DNA of 57,680 nt. It comes from an uncultured Verrucomicrobiota bacterium. Its GTDB lineage: Bacteria > Verrucomicrobiota > Verrucomicrobiia > Verrucomicrobiales > Verrucomicrobiaceae. The stretch is from positions 1 to 57,680 of the forward strand of contig CAILZI010000070.1 of the NCBI GenBank assembly GCA_903838675.1, given 5' to 3'. Shown one piece after another: positions 17,489-25,815 of the stretch. Position numbers and translations under genes: made by a program. The stretch's first letter is position 1; every line of letters starts with the position of its first letter. The notes under the pieces are model-generated. The model worked only from the letters and a program-made list of their open reading frames with translations, was not told the DNA's origin and did not search any database.

Positions 17489-18885
17489 TGTCCACCTCCC
17501 GACGCATCCGCCCGCTAATCATCGCCGAAGCCGCTAACCCGACGCTTACCAGCGCGGCACTGGTTGGCTGGTCTTGTGCAAAAGCCATCGCCGCAGAAAC
17601 TGACGCTCATATCGTCACCGAGTGGCGCAATCGCGATGATTTTCTTCGTGCTGGCATGGTGGAGGGGACCGACTTCACCGCCATTAACAACCGCCGGCTG
17701 CAGCACCTCTCCTGGAGCCTCGCCACAAAGTTCAGCCGCAAAGGCAGCTTCAGCTGGAGCCTCTATGCCGTGCTTTCCAATCTGGTTTATCCATTTTTTG
17801 AGCGCAAACTCTGGCAGACTTTCGGCCCTAGGCTGCGCGCCGGCGAATTTGATCTCGTGCACCGCCTGCTCCCGCTCTCTCCCACCACAGCTAGCTGGAT
17901 CGCGCCCCGTCTCAAAAAGATAGGAGTGCCATTCGTGCTGGGACCTTTGAATGGAGGAGTGCCATGGCCGAAAGGCTTTGATGATTTGCGCCAGCAGGAG
18001 CGTGATGGGGCAGGAAGGTTGCGCGCTTTTTATCGTTTCTCCCCGGGATTGAAACAAACACGCGAATCCGCACACGCCATTCTCACCGCGTCACAAACAA
18101 CCTTGAATGAAATGCCTCCGTCTCTTCGCAGTCGCTGCATCTTCATGCCCGAGAATGCAGTCGATTTGGAAAAATTCCCACTGACTCCCAAAGCGGCACT
18201 CATCACAGACCCCGCCAAGCCGCTTCGCATTTCCTTTGTCGGCCGCCTCGTGGCCTTGAAGGGCGTTGACATGCTCATTTCTGCAGCCGCCCCCTTGATC
18301 CGCACTGGAGCGCTACATCTCGACATCATTGGTGACGGCCCCGAACGCGAGCGTCTGCAAACCATGGTTCAAAGCGAAAACATCTCCGCCGGCGTCTGCA
18401 TGGACGGCTGGATTCCTCATGCCCAGCTTGGCGCCCGCCTGCGCGAGAGTGATCTCTTTGTGTTCCCAAGCATTCGTGAATTCGGTGGTGGCGTGGTACT
18501 GGAAGCCATGGCACTGGGAATCCCATCTGTGGTCCTGGATCACGGCGGACCTCCCGAACTGGTGCCACCAGGGACCGGCTACGTGCTGCCCATGACCACA
18601 CGTGAGGACATTGTCACCCGCCTGCGCCAGCTGCTGACAGAACTGCATGCAGATCCCGCACAACTGCGCAACGCAGGCGAACTGGCGCAAGCACACGTCC
18701 GCAAGTATTACTCATGGGAGGCAAAGGCGGTGCAGATCCACGAAGTTTATCGCTGGGTGCTGGGCCATCGTGCAAGCAAACCTGACTGGGGCACTCCTAT
18801 GGGGTTCGCAAGCCAGAGAGTCGGCTCTGAAGTGTCGATGCAGTCCATGTCTCAACCCATGCTCATTCCCGGTCATGGCTTCTAA
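17488..18885 (+). CDS. Glycosyltransferase family 4
   Basis: A 465-residue GT-B transferase. It has GPLNGGVPWP in the N-terminal half and, in the donor domain, ISFVGRLVALKG, IIGDGPERERL and REFGGGVVLE followed by AMALGIPSVV. The last 40 residues (from about GHRASKPDWG) are a Ser/Met-rich tail not needed for the fold. Its start overlaps the stop of the Wza-like gene (TGATG), and its 3' end overlaps the acyltransferase start by 11 bases, so three genes are coupled. The linkage formed is unknown. Confidence 0.84.
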   Translation: MSTSRRIRPLIIAEAANPTLTSAALVGWSCAKAIAAETDAHIVTEWRNRDDFLRAGMVEGTDFTAINNRRLQHLSWSLATKFSRKGSFSWSLYAVLSNLVYPFFERKLWQTFGPRLRAGEFDLVHRLLPLSPTTASWIAPRLKKIGVPFVLGPLNGGVPWPKGFDDLRQQERDGAGRLRAFYRFSPGLKQTRESAHAILTASQTTLNEMPPSLRSRCIFMPENAVDLEKFPLTPKAALITDPAKPLRISFVGRLVALKGVDMLISAAAPLIRTGALHLDIIGDGPERERLQTMVQSENISAGVCMDGWIPHAQLGARLRESDLFVFPSIREFGGGVVLEAMALGIPSVVLDHGGPPELVPPGTGYVLPMTTREDIVTRLRQLLTELHADPAQLRNAGELAQAHVRKYYSWEAKAVQIHEVYRWVLGHRASKPDWGTPMGFASQRVGSEVSMQSMSQPMLIPGHGF

Positions 18886-20041
18886 ATCGCCCAGCCAAGG
18901 CGCGTTTCACATCGCCTCACTCGATGGAATGCGCGCAGTGGCCATCTTGATCGTTTTTCTAAGCCATGCTGGCCTGTCCCACGTGGTTCCCGGATTGTTT
19001 GGAGTCACTGTATTCTTTTTTCTCAGCGGCTACCTCATCACCACCCTGTTGCGAATGGAATGCGAAAAGCATGGTGGCGCCAATCTCCGCCAGTTCTTCC
19101 TGCGGCGCACACTGCGCATCCTTCCGCCGTTTTATCTGGTTCTGGCTGTCATTGCCGTGCTCACCGCACTCAGTCTTCTTCCAGGAGGCTTTCATGGCCA
19201 GGCATTGACGGCGCAGGCCCTCTTCGCTGCAAACTATTGGGAGATCGCCGGTGGTGTTCAGCCACCCGGCACAGAGGTTCTTTGGTCACTCGCAGTCGAG
19301 GAGCATTTCTACCTGCTCTTTCCCTTCTTCTATCTCGCCATGCGGCGCGTAATGCCGGAGCGCCAGCATCAGTTTGCCCTGCTGCTGACTCTCTGTGCCG
19401 CAGTGCTCGCCTGGCGCATGCTGCTGGTTCATCATCTTTCGGCCATTGATCTGCAGTCCGGCTCCGCACATCATCCGCGCACCTGTCATGCCACGGACAC
19501 GCGTCTTGATGGACTGCTCTTTGGTTGTGCCCTGGCTGTCTGGGGCAATCCTGCATTGGATGCCACGCGCATTCATCGCAATTACTGGCTTTGGTTGATC
19601 TTGCCATCCTGTGTTGCGCTCCTGCTGGCCACTTTCGTCATCCGCAGTGTCCCATTTCGTAAAACCTGGCGTTACACCCTTCAAGGGCTCGCCTTGTTGC
19701 CCATATTCATCACCGTCATCCGATACGCCGACTCCCTGCCTCTTCGTTTTTTAAACTGGCGCTGGGTCAGCCGTCTCGGCGTGCTTTCGTATGCCTTTTA
19801 TCTGACACATACTCTGCTCCTCGATTGGGTGTCACACATGCTGCCCGTTCCTGCAAATTTTAGCCACGTTCAGGCCATGCTGATGCGTGGCACTGTTGCT
19901 TTTGCACTCACACTGGCTGCCTCATGGATGATGCACCAGTGGGTTGAAAAACCCTTCTTGCGCCTGAGACGCCGTCTCGTCAGCACCTCTCAACCGACGG
20001 CACATAAGCAATCAGGTCCATTGCTGTTGAATCGAGCTTAG
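18875..20041 (+). CDS. Acyltransferase family 3 membrane protein (OafA-like)
   Basis: A 388-residue polytopic protein of the acyltransferase-3 family. SLDGMRAVAILIVFLSHAG carries the conserved Arg and catalytic-type His of the first helix. FFFLSGYLITTLL and RRTLRILPPFY follow, and AVEEHFYLLFP is the second signature. About ten hydrophobic segments are seen. These proteins O-acetylate or otherwise acylate surface glycans in the inner membrane. The ATG at 18875 was chosen because it begins just before the signature and gives a short overlap with the GT4 gene. It is the last gene of this sub-operon. Confidence 0.87.
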   Translation: MASKSPSQGAFHIASLDGMRAVAILIVFLSHAGLSHVVPGLFGVTVFFFLSGYLITTLLRMECEKHGGANLRQFFLRRTLRILPPFYLVLAVIAVLTALSLLPGGFHGQALTAQALFAANYWEIAGGVQPPGTEVLWSLAVEEHFYLLFPFFYLAMRRVMPERQHQFALLLTLCAAVLAWRMLLVHHLSAIDLQSGSAHHPRTCHATDTRLDGLLFGCALAVWGNPALDATRIHRNYWLWLILPSCVALLLATFVIRSVPFRKTWRYTLQGLALLPIFITVIRYADSLPLRFLNWRWVSRLGVLSYAFYLTHTLLLDWVSHMLPVPANFSHVQAMLMRGTVAFALTLAASWMMHQWVEKPFLRLRRRLVSTSQPTAHKQSGPLLLNRA

Positions 20042-20173
20042 CAAAGCCTAAACCTCAATTCATTCTTCATCCAAAAGCCCGATTCAAAATGACGCGGCTT
20101 GCGGTGGTCTGATTTTATTAGGAGCTTACCAATGTAACACACTTCCAGTGTTCCCTTTTGAGCTTCCAAAATC

Positions 20174-20836
20174 ATGAACACCCCACCCTCAATTCGTGTC
20201 GCCTGTGTCGAGGACGACCCACAATTTCAGGCGCTCCTGAAAAAAATTCTGGTGCCCGAGCGTGGCTTTGATCTGCTGGCAGTTTTCAACAATGCTGAGC
20301 AGGCCGTGGCATCCATATTGGACTCACGACCGGACGTCGTGCTGCTCGACATGAAACTGCCAGGAAAGACCGGCGTCGAATGCCTCGGCATGCTCGAATC
20401 CCACATGCCAGCCACCGCTTTTGTGATGCTGACCGGTGATGACACCCCGCAGCAGGTGTTCGCCGCGCTGAAGGCAGGTGCCTGCGGCTACGTACTCAAA
20501 ACCGCACCGATCGAACATCTGCTTGAAGCCGTGCGTGCAGCTGCGGTTGGTGGAGGCCCGCTGAGCCCGGCCATTTCACGCTTGGTGATTTCTGCGTTTC
20601 AAACCAAGGTTGCCGTTCAGCCACGCATCCCCGGCATCACCCACCGCGAAAATGAACTGCTGGCTCTGTTTGTAAAAGGTCTGAGCGCCAAGGAAGCCGC
20701 CTACGAGATGGGCATCAGTTATGAAACTGTGCGTGATTATTTGAAGACGATCTATCAGAAACTCAAAGTGCGCTCTCGAACCGAAGCTGTGCTGAAATAT
20801 GTACGAAACCAGCAGGGACCGGCACTGGCATTTTAA
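20174..20836 (+). CDS. NarL-type response regulator, tandem copy A
   Basis: A 220-residue regulator. The receiver has acidic pair 14-15, phosphoacceptor Asp59 (VVLLDMKLPG), FVMLTGDD and YVLKTAP. The C-terminal LuxR-type helix-turn-helix starts at GITHRENELL, with SYETVRDYLKTIYQKLKVRSRTEAV as the recognition region. It is highly similar to the next gene and clearly related to the regulator at 15668. A preceding 132-nt gap separates it from the acyltransferase gene; no confident promoter was identified there. No sensor kinase lies nearby. Confidence 0.9.
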   Translation: MNTPPSIRVACVEDDPQFQALLKKILVPERGFDLLAVFNNAEQAVASILDSRPDVVLLDMKLPGKTGVECLGMLESHMPATAFVMLTGDDTPQQVFAALKAGACGYVLKTAPIEHLLEAVRAAAVGGGPLSPAISRLVISAFQTKVAVQPRIPGITHRENELLALFVKGLSAKEAAYEMGISYETVRDYLKTIYQKLKVRSRTEAVLKYVRNQQGPALAF

Positions 20837-20863
20837 CCTGCATTCGAGTAGCTTTTTCGAAAT

Positions 20864-20876
20864 GGGTCACTGACCC
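20864..20876. promoter_or_regulatory. Small inverted repeat between tandem regulators
   Basis: GGGTCACTGACCC is a perfect 6-base inverted repeat around a single C, 113 nt before the second regulator gene. A second imperfect arm pair, TCCCGC and GCGGGA, lies further down (20925-20957). It could be an operator for one of these regulators; chance is not excluded. Confidence 0.25.
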
Positions 20877-20989
20877 TGCGGTTCATACCAGCGGTCATTA
20901 GTAATTCTGATGAAACAACCGTGGTCCCGCTCTTGCGCAGTCAGCCAAGCTGCGGGAACGTACGTTTTCGTCAATCCACAGCAGCTACA

Positions 20990-21667
20990 ATGAAACTCCA
21001 CCTCCACAACAAAGCCATTCGGGTCGCTTGTGTCGAGGATGATCAGTCATATCGAACACTGTTGGAAAAATTGCTCGCACCCGAACGAGGTTTTGAATTG
21101 ATGGGAGTATTTAAGAATGCCGAACAAGCAGTGCGACCGCTGCTGAAAGAACAGCCAGATGTGGTGCTGCTGGATGTCGGCCTGCCGGGCTGGACGGGTA
21201 TCGACTGCCTGCGTGCTCTGGGCTGGAACATGCCATCCACGGCATTTGTGATACTCACCGGACATGACACTCCGCAGCATGTTTTTGCAGCGCTGAAAGC
21301 CGGAGCATGTGGCTACATGCTGAAGACAGCTCCTGTGGAGCATCTACTGGAAGGTGTGCGTTCTGCTTCGTGCGGAGGCGGGCCCCTGAGCCCTGAAATT
21401 TCACGGCTGGTGATCTCTTCCTTTCATGAAAAATCAACCGAAAGCCGCAAGCGTATACCAGGCATCACTCCGCGCGAGTCCGAACTGTTAAACCTTCTGA
21501 TGCAAGGTTTCAGCGCGAAAGAGGCGGCATTCGAAATGCATATCAGTTACGAAACCGTCCGTGATTATTTGAAAACCATTTATCAGAAGCTGAACGTGCG
21601 TTCGCGCACCGAGGCTATGCTGAAATACATCGACCTTCAGAAGACTGCAGCGTTTGTTGGCATGTGA
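20990..21667 (+). CDS. NarL-type response regulator, tandem copy B
   Basis: A 225-residue regulator. The receiver carries acidic pair 17-18, Asp62 (VVLLDVGLPG), FVILTGHD and YMLKTAP. The LuxR-type domain starts at GITPRESELL. The two tandem copies share long identical stretches such as AFVxLTGxDTPQxVFAALKAGACGY and SYETVRDYLKTIYQKL, so they arose by duplication. The ATG at 20990 was chosen over a GTG at 20921 because the extra 23 residues are unrelated to the receiver fold and the ATG aligns with copy A. Confidence 0.9.
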   Translation: MKLHLHNKAIRVACVEDDQSYRTLLEKLLAPERGFELMGVFKNAEQAVRPLLKEQPDVVLLDVGLPGWTGIDCLRALGWNMPSTAFVILTGHDTPQHVFAALKAGACGYMLKTAPVEHLLEGVRSASCGGGPLSPEISRLVISSFHEKSTESRKRIPGITPRESELLNLLMQGFSAKEAAFEMHISYETVRDYLKTIYQKLNVRSRTEAMLKYIDLQKTAAFVGM

Positions 21668-21791
21668 CAAATTCAGTCACGTTTGCAAATCCATCTGCCT
21701 GAAATTCAGGAAGATTAAAGCTCTCCCATACAATTGAGGGTTGTTCATGAAGTAGCCATTCCAAGCCGTTGCTTTAGCATCCGCTAAACTA

Positions 21792-22097
21792 ATGCTTATG
21801 CTCACACGAACAGACACTTCCACACTTGTCGTCACCACGCCGGCTGAGATCACGGAGGTCAATGCTGGGGCGTTTAAAAGGCACCTGCAGGCAGCCGTTA
21901 CCAAGGAACACCGGCATGTGGAATTGAACATGCGAAAGACGCATTCCATCGATTCCAGCGGTCTGGGCGCCCTGATTTTTCTGCACAAGCTGATGAACTC
22001 CCGCTCCGGTTCCGTCCGCATTCTGCATCCGTCACGAGATGTGCAGCAAGTTTTGGAACTTACCCGCATGGCCGAACTCTTCGAAATCCACTGCTGA
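21792..22097 (+). CDS. STAS-domain anti-sigma-factor antagonist (SpoIIAA/RsbV-like)
   Basis: A 101-residue single STAS domain. IDSSGLGALIFL (53-64) includes the D-S-S-G motif, whose first Ser (Ser55) is the usual phosphorylation site of SpoIIAA/RsbV proteins. It ends two bases before the start of the switch-protein gene at 22100, whose N-terminus is an RsbW-type kinase and C-terminus a PP2C phosphatase. The two genes therefore form a compact partner-switching pair. An in-frame ATG two codons in (21798) is an equally good start. No sigma factor gene is seen nearby. Confidence 0.88.
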   Translation: MLMLTRTDTSTLVVTTPAEITEVNAGAFKRHLQAAVTKEHRHVELNMRKTHSIDSSGLGALIFLHKLMNSRSGSVRILHPSRDVQQVLELTRMAELFEIHC

Positions 22098-22099
22098 AA

Positions 22100-23893
22100 A
22101 TGAACACCCAACCTCTCCCAGAAGGCGCTATATTTGAAAGTGGGTTTCATATGCATGGAGCACGTGAGCTGGCGCGTTCGGTGCGGGTCTTTTTGGAGCG
22201 CCACCGGCTCGGTGAACAAGCCGCTTCCGAATGGGAGTTGGTAACCAACGAGGCTGCTAAAAACGCTGTCGAGAAAAGCTTCCCCTCCCAGCATCAGGAA
22301 AACGACACACTGCGGGTGATGGTCAATGTGTGGCCTGACAGTGTGGAAGTTTGTGTGGATGACCACAATGCAGGCTTTGCCCTCTCAAACCAATCGGATC
22401 TCCAGAATGATTTGAGTGAATCCGGGCTCGGACTTTTTATCATTTCGCAGCTCACCGACTCCATGCGTTATCTAAACGGCGCGTTTGGAAACACTCGTGT
22501 CATGCGCCGTGCCCGCCCGCCAGCACCCAACACGCTGGATTTGCAATGCGGCGATGGCCTGGAGACCATGATCGACATGATGACCGATGACCTGGGCGCC
22601 GCTTATGAAAGCCTGTGCTCCATCTTCCGATTCAGCAAAGAATTCGGCGAAACGGATGATGTGCAGGGCTTCATCACTCACTGGCTTCACGAATTGCTCC
22701 GAATCACGGGCACAACGTGGTTCCTCATGCGCCGTCATCAGCCCGCAGACAATACATTGCAATTGCTGGCCAGCTCCCTCTCTCAACCCGACTTTCCTTC
22801 TGAACTGATCTCACTGTCCCTGGAGGAGCAGGCCCCGGCTTCGGTGGAGTCACAGGCAGCGCGAACACGCAGTGAGGTCTGGTTCGACAACTGCACCAGC
22901 TCTGCAATGCTGGAACCCTTGACGGAGGTCTTTGCACACCCGGTGTCAGGCATCTCCTGTCCGGTGCATGTATCCGGTCGTCTATTTGGTGTACTGACTC
23001 TCGGCTGCGCTGCAGAAACCTGCTCGCTTACTGCAAGCGACACCCGTGTCGTGCGCATGTTTGCGGATTATATCGCTCTTCAGCTCAGCCACGAGCAGGC
23101 GCAGCAGGAGGTCATGCGCTCACGCGTGATGCATCGCGATCTCGCCATCGCGGCCGAAATCATGCGTTCACTTCTGCCACGGCAGCTGCCGAAGATTTCA
23201 GGGTATAGCTGTGCTGCCTGCCTGCGGCCTGCACAGTCTGTAGGCGGAGATCTGTATGACTTCATGCCGCTGGGCGACCAAGGCACGCTGTTTGTCATCG
23301 CCGATGTCATGGGCAAAGGCCCCTCCGCTGCTTTGTTTGCCATCATGTTCCGCAGCCACCTGCACACCCTTGGCCAGCTTGCCGCCACGCCGGGCAAGCT
23401 GCTGGAACAGCTCAATGCATTGCTGTTCCAAGACCTCGACCATTCGGACATGTTCGTCAGTGCTCAATTGCTGTGGTTTGATAGTGCCACTGGCAGTATA
23501 ACCATTGCCTCTGCCGGCCACTGCCCTGCGCTTATAGTCGACCGCCACGGACGCCAGCTTGTCGAAGCACGCGGCGAGGGTCCGCCATTGGGGATCGATT
23601 TGAATGCCACCTTTGCCGAGGTCAAACTCGACGAACGCCAGGCCTGCCACATCCTCCTGCTCACAGATGGCGTCACCGATGCACGCAATCCAAGAGGCGA
23701 AATGCTCGGAAAGGACAACATCGTCTCCTGTCTCATGCAATTCACCACATTGGGCGGCGACGCGACCCAGCTTCAAAACTCTGTTCTGGCTGTCATCGAA
23801 CAGCATGTTCAAAATGCACCTGCCGCCGATGACATCACCCTGGTCGTTCTCAGCCGTGATTCCCCTGCCTCATCACTACATCTCAACCACTAA
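22100..23893 (+). CDS. RsbW-like kinase, GAF and SpoIIE/RsbU-type PP2C phosphatase fusion
   Basis: A 597-residue switch protein. Residues about 15-140 form a GHKL ATPase of the anti-sigma kinase type, with N-box ELVTNEAAKNAV (47-57), DDHNAGF (87-93) and SGLGLFIISQL (108-118). Residues about 185-330 look like a GAF sensor domain. Residues 340-590 form a SpoIIE-type PP2C phosphatase with VGGDLYDF (381-388), IADVMGKGPSAAL (400-412), AGHCPALI (472-479), LLTDGVTDARN (520-530) and DDITLVVL (577-584). Kinase and phosphatase in one chain could set the phosphorylation of the free STAS protein just upstream and of the STAS pair on the GT26 enzyme. The GAF ligand is unknown. Confidence 0.87.
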   Translation: MNTQPLPEGAIFESGFHMHGARELARSVRVFLERHRLGEQAASEWELVTNEAAKNAVEKSFPSQHQENDTLRVMVNVWPDSVEVCVDDHNAGFALSNQSDLQNDLSESGLGLFIISQLTDSMRYLNGAFGNTRVMRRARPPAPNTLDLQCGDGLETMIDMMTDDLGAAYESLCSIFRFSKEFGETDDVQGFITHWLHELLRITGTTWFLMRRHQPADNTLQLLASSLSQPDFPSELISLSLEEQAPASVESQAARTRSEVWFDNCTSSAMLEPLTEVFAHPVSGISCPVHVSGRLFGVLTLGCAAETCSLTASDTRVVRMFADYIALQLSHEQAQQEVMRSRVMHRDLAIAAEIMRSLLPRQLPKISGYSCAACLRPAQSVGGDLYDFMPLGDQGTLFVIADVMGKGPSAALFAIMFRSHLHTLGQLAATPGKLLEQLNALLFQDLDHSDMFVSAQLLWFDSATGSITIASAGHCPALIVDRHGRQLVEARGEGPPLGIDLNATFAEVKLDERQACHILLLTDGVTDARNPRGEMLGKDNIVSCLMQFTTLGGDATQLQNSVLAVIEQHVQNAPAADDITLVVLSRDSPASSLHLNH

Positions 23894-23898
23894 ATACC

Positions 23899-24273
23899 GT
23901 GAACCTATCCTCCATACTCGTCGCAGATGATCACGCACACGTCCGCCGTCTCGTTCATCAAAGCTTGAAGCGGGGTGGCTATGAGCGGTTTTCCTTTGCC
24001 AGCACCGGCATCGAAACCCTGCTCTTGGCACGCACAGGGGAGCCTGACATCATCATCCTCGATTTTGACATGCCGGAGCTCGACGGATTGGCCGCGCTGT
24101 TTGAACTGCGCGCCGATCCTCTGACCAAACGCATTCCGGTCATCATGATGAGTGGCTACGCAGAATTTCACACCTGCATCGACGCACGAAGCATGGGGGC
24201 AGACCAAGTACTATCCAAGCCTTTCGCTCCTTCATTCTTGCTGGAAATGGTCAATCAAATGCTGCGCAGTTGA
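23899..24273 (+). CDS. Single-domain response regulator (CheY-like)
   Basis: A 124-residue lone receiver. It has acidic pair Asp10-Asp11, phosphoacceptor Asp55 (IIILDFDMPE), IPVIMMSGYA and the Lys in VLSKPFAPSF. It starts at a GTG five bases after the stop of the switch-protein gene, so it is very likely co-expressed with it. Lacking an output domain, it may act by protein contact, for example on the switch protein. Its C-terminal half resembles the truncated receiver at 62-388. It is convergent with the polymerase gene. Confidence 0.88.
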   Translation: MNLSSILVADDHAHVRRLVHQSLKRGGYERFSFASTGIETLLLARTGEPDIIILDFDMPELDGLAALFELRADPLTKRIPVIMMSGYAEFHTCIDARSMGADQVLSKPFAPSFLLEMVNQMLRS

Positions 24274-24275
24274 GG

Positions 24276-24295
24276 CCGCAACACTCTCACTGCGG
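24276..24295. terminator. Weak hairpin between convergent genes
   Basis: CCGCA and TGCGG form a 5-base stem with a 10-base loop in the 26-nt gap between the receiver gene and the oppositely oriented polymerase gene. There is no T-run on either strand, so terminator function is only suggested by position. Confidence 0.25.
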
Positions 24296-24299
24296 TTCA

Positions 24300-25712
24300 T
24301 CATCTGACGCTTCGCACCACAGCTTTGGAGGAAAGTGCTGCAGCCCGGCGGTTCATCTCCATCCCGGCCACCATCCCGGTAAGCATGAGCCAGTGAGACA
24401 GATTCTTCGTCTGTGTCAGAATGCGCTCCACCGTTCCATGCAGGTAGCAGATGGAGAGCGCCACCAGAATGCCAAATGCAACATAGCCCATCAGGCTTTT
24501 GCCATAAAAAAGCCACGCTCGTACGGCACACCACAGCGTGGCCGCTTCAAAGAGCAGGAACAGCCCCCACCCCAGCCACCCATTCTCTGCCAGCAGCAGC
24601 CAGTAGAGACTCTCCGTCAGCGGATTGCCCCAGTACAATTCATCGATGATCGTAAAGCCACGTTCAGCGTCCCATTCCTCCAAGATGGCGCTGTATTTCG
24701 CGCCCAGTGGACGGCTGTTGGCGATGCCGTAGTTGTTCCATCCAATGCCCAGCACAGGGTAATCGTGCAGCATGGCCTTGCACTGGCGATTGAGCACCGG
24801 ACGCAGATCCTCCGCATTCTTTTCCTTGCTCTCTTTGACCTCCTTGAGCCGTGAATTGAGCGAATCCATGGCAAACATCATCACCAGCACGGCACCAATC
24901 ACCCCCATAATAGAAAACAACGTCGTGCGCACCCCTGGACCGCGCAGCCATGCCATCCCCAGCACGATGGCGGCACCAATGGCATATGCGGCAAGCGCCG
25001 CACGCGAAACAGACAGAAGCACGCAAAGTCCCGCAGCGCCAAACGCGGCCAAGAGCAGCCACAACAGACGTCCTTTCACCTCCTTGTGCAATGCTGCGGC
25101 AAACACCACGCAGGCTGTCATATAGGCCCACATCGACATGGGGTTCTGATGTTCAAACCAGCCTTTGATCTGAAAGTATCCCTCCAGATAGCGCATCTTC
25201 ATGCAGATCCAGCCCTGCACTACCAGGCTGAGTGCCAGCCCGATCAGCGCGGCTCGCAGATCTTTCTCGTCACGCAGATACATGGCCGCAGCCACAAAGA
25301 TCAGCGTACCTTTGCCGAACCGTGAGAAGGCCATCCAAACCAGCGAGGCATCCCAGGCATTGGCGACAGACATCAGGCCTACCACCGTCCACAGCGCATA
25401 CCACCATGTTCCTGGCGGCAATCCTTTGCGCGGGGGCACCCCCGGTTCACGCGGGCTTTGGGCCACGGCGATGATCAGAGCTATCGCAAACACTTCGATC
25501 AGGGAAACTTCAAAGCCTTTGGTATGCCCACGGTATTTTTCGATGCTGCCAATCATCAGCGTAAATCTCCCCGGCTGCAGCGTGGGCATAAAAATCATCA
25601 ATCCAAACAACGCCCGCTGCCACGCGCGCTGCGATGCCATCACCACTCCCAGAAACGGCGCAAACCCGCCGTAGAGCAGCGGAGAAATCAAGATTTTGAA
25701 AAGATCTTTCAC
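24300..25712 (-). CDS. Wzy-type polysaccharide polymerase / O-antigen ligase-like protein
   Basis: A 470-residue polytopic membrane protein with about ten to twelve hydrophobic segments. It has the O-antigen polymerase/ligase pattern of a large soluble loop late in the chain (about 290-370), preceded by LLSVSRAALAAYAIG. That loop contains HDYPVLGIGWNNYGIA, the kind of segment conserved in Wzy_C/WaaL proteins. It completes a flippase-polymerase-chain-length set with the proteins at 1727 and 12573. It is transcribed away from the GT2 gene at 25816 and shares an intergenic region containing leader element copy 5. Confidence 0.8.
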   Translation of the reverse strand: MKDLFKILISPLLYGGFAPFLGVVMASQRAWQRALFGLMIFMPTLQPGRFTLMIGSIEKYRGHTKGFEVSLIEVFAIALIIAVAQSPREPGVPPRKGLPPGTWWYALWTVVGLMSVANAWDASLVWMAFSRFGKGTLIFVAAAMYLRDEKDLRAALIGLALSLVVQGWICMKMRYLEGYFQIKGWFEHQNPMSMWAYMTACVVFAAALHKEVKGRLLWLLLAAFGAAGLCVLLSVSRAALAAYAIGAAIVLGMAWLRGPGVRTTLFSIMGVIGAVLVMMFAMDSLNSRLKEVKESKEKNAEDLRPVLNRQCKAMLHDYPVLGIGWNNYGIANSRPLGAKYSAILEEWDAERGFTIIDELYWGNPLTESLYWLLLAENGWLGWGLFLLFEAATLWCAVRAWLFYGKSLMGYVAFGILVALSICYLHGTVERILTQTKNLSHWLMLTGMVAGMEMNRRAAALSSKAVVRSVR

Positions 25713-25748
25713 TCATCCTAATCAAGCCCACCTCCGCATCATCTCACC

Positions 25749-25768
25749 ACCCCCGATTGCGGGGGGGG
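25749..25768. promoter_or_regulatory. Leader palindrome element, copy 5
   Basis: CCCCCG-ATTG-CGGGGG forms a perfect 6-base GC stem with a four-base loop inside the 103-nt gap between divergent polymerase and glycosyltransferase genes. It is 47 nt before the plus-strand start and 36 nt before the minus-strand start. It is shorter in the centre than copies 1 and 4. Its membership of the family rests on position, the CCCC/GCGGGG arms and association with the same locus. Confidence 0.4.
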
Positions 25769-25815
25769 CAAATGTTTGCGCGCGCTCTTATTTTTGAACC
25801 CAAATCTTTATCCCT

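Noticed and set aside
20925..20957. TCCCGC and GCGGGA arms before the second tandem regulator as a sixth leader element.
   Set aside because: The arms are 21 bases apart and the CAGCTG centre is missing, so similarity to the five copies is too weak to count.
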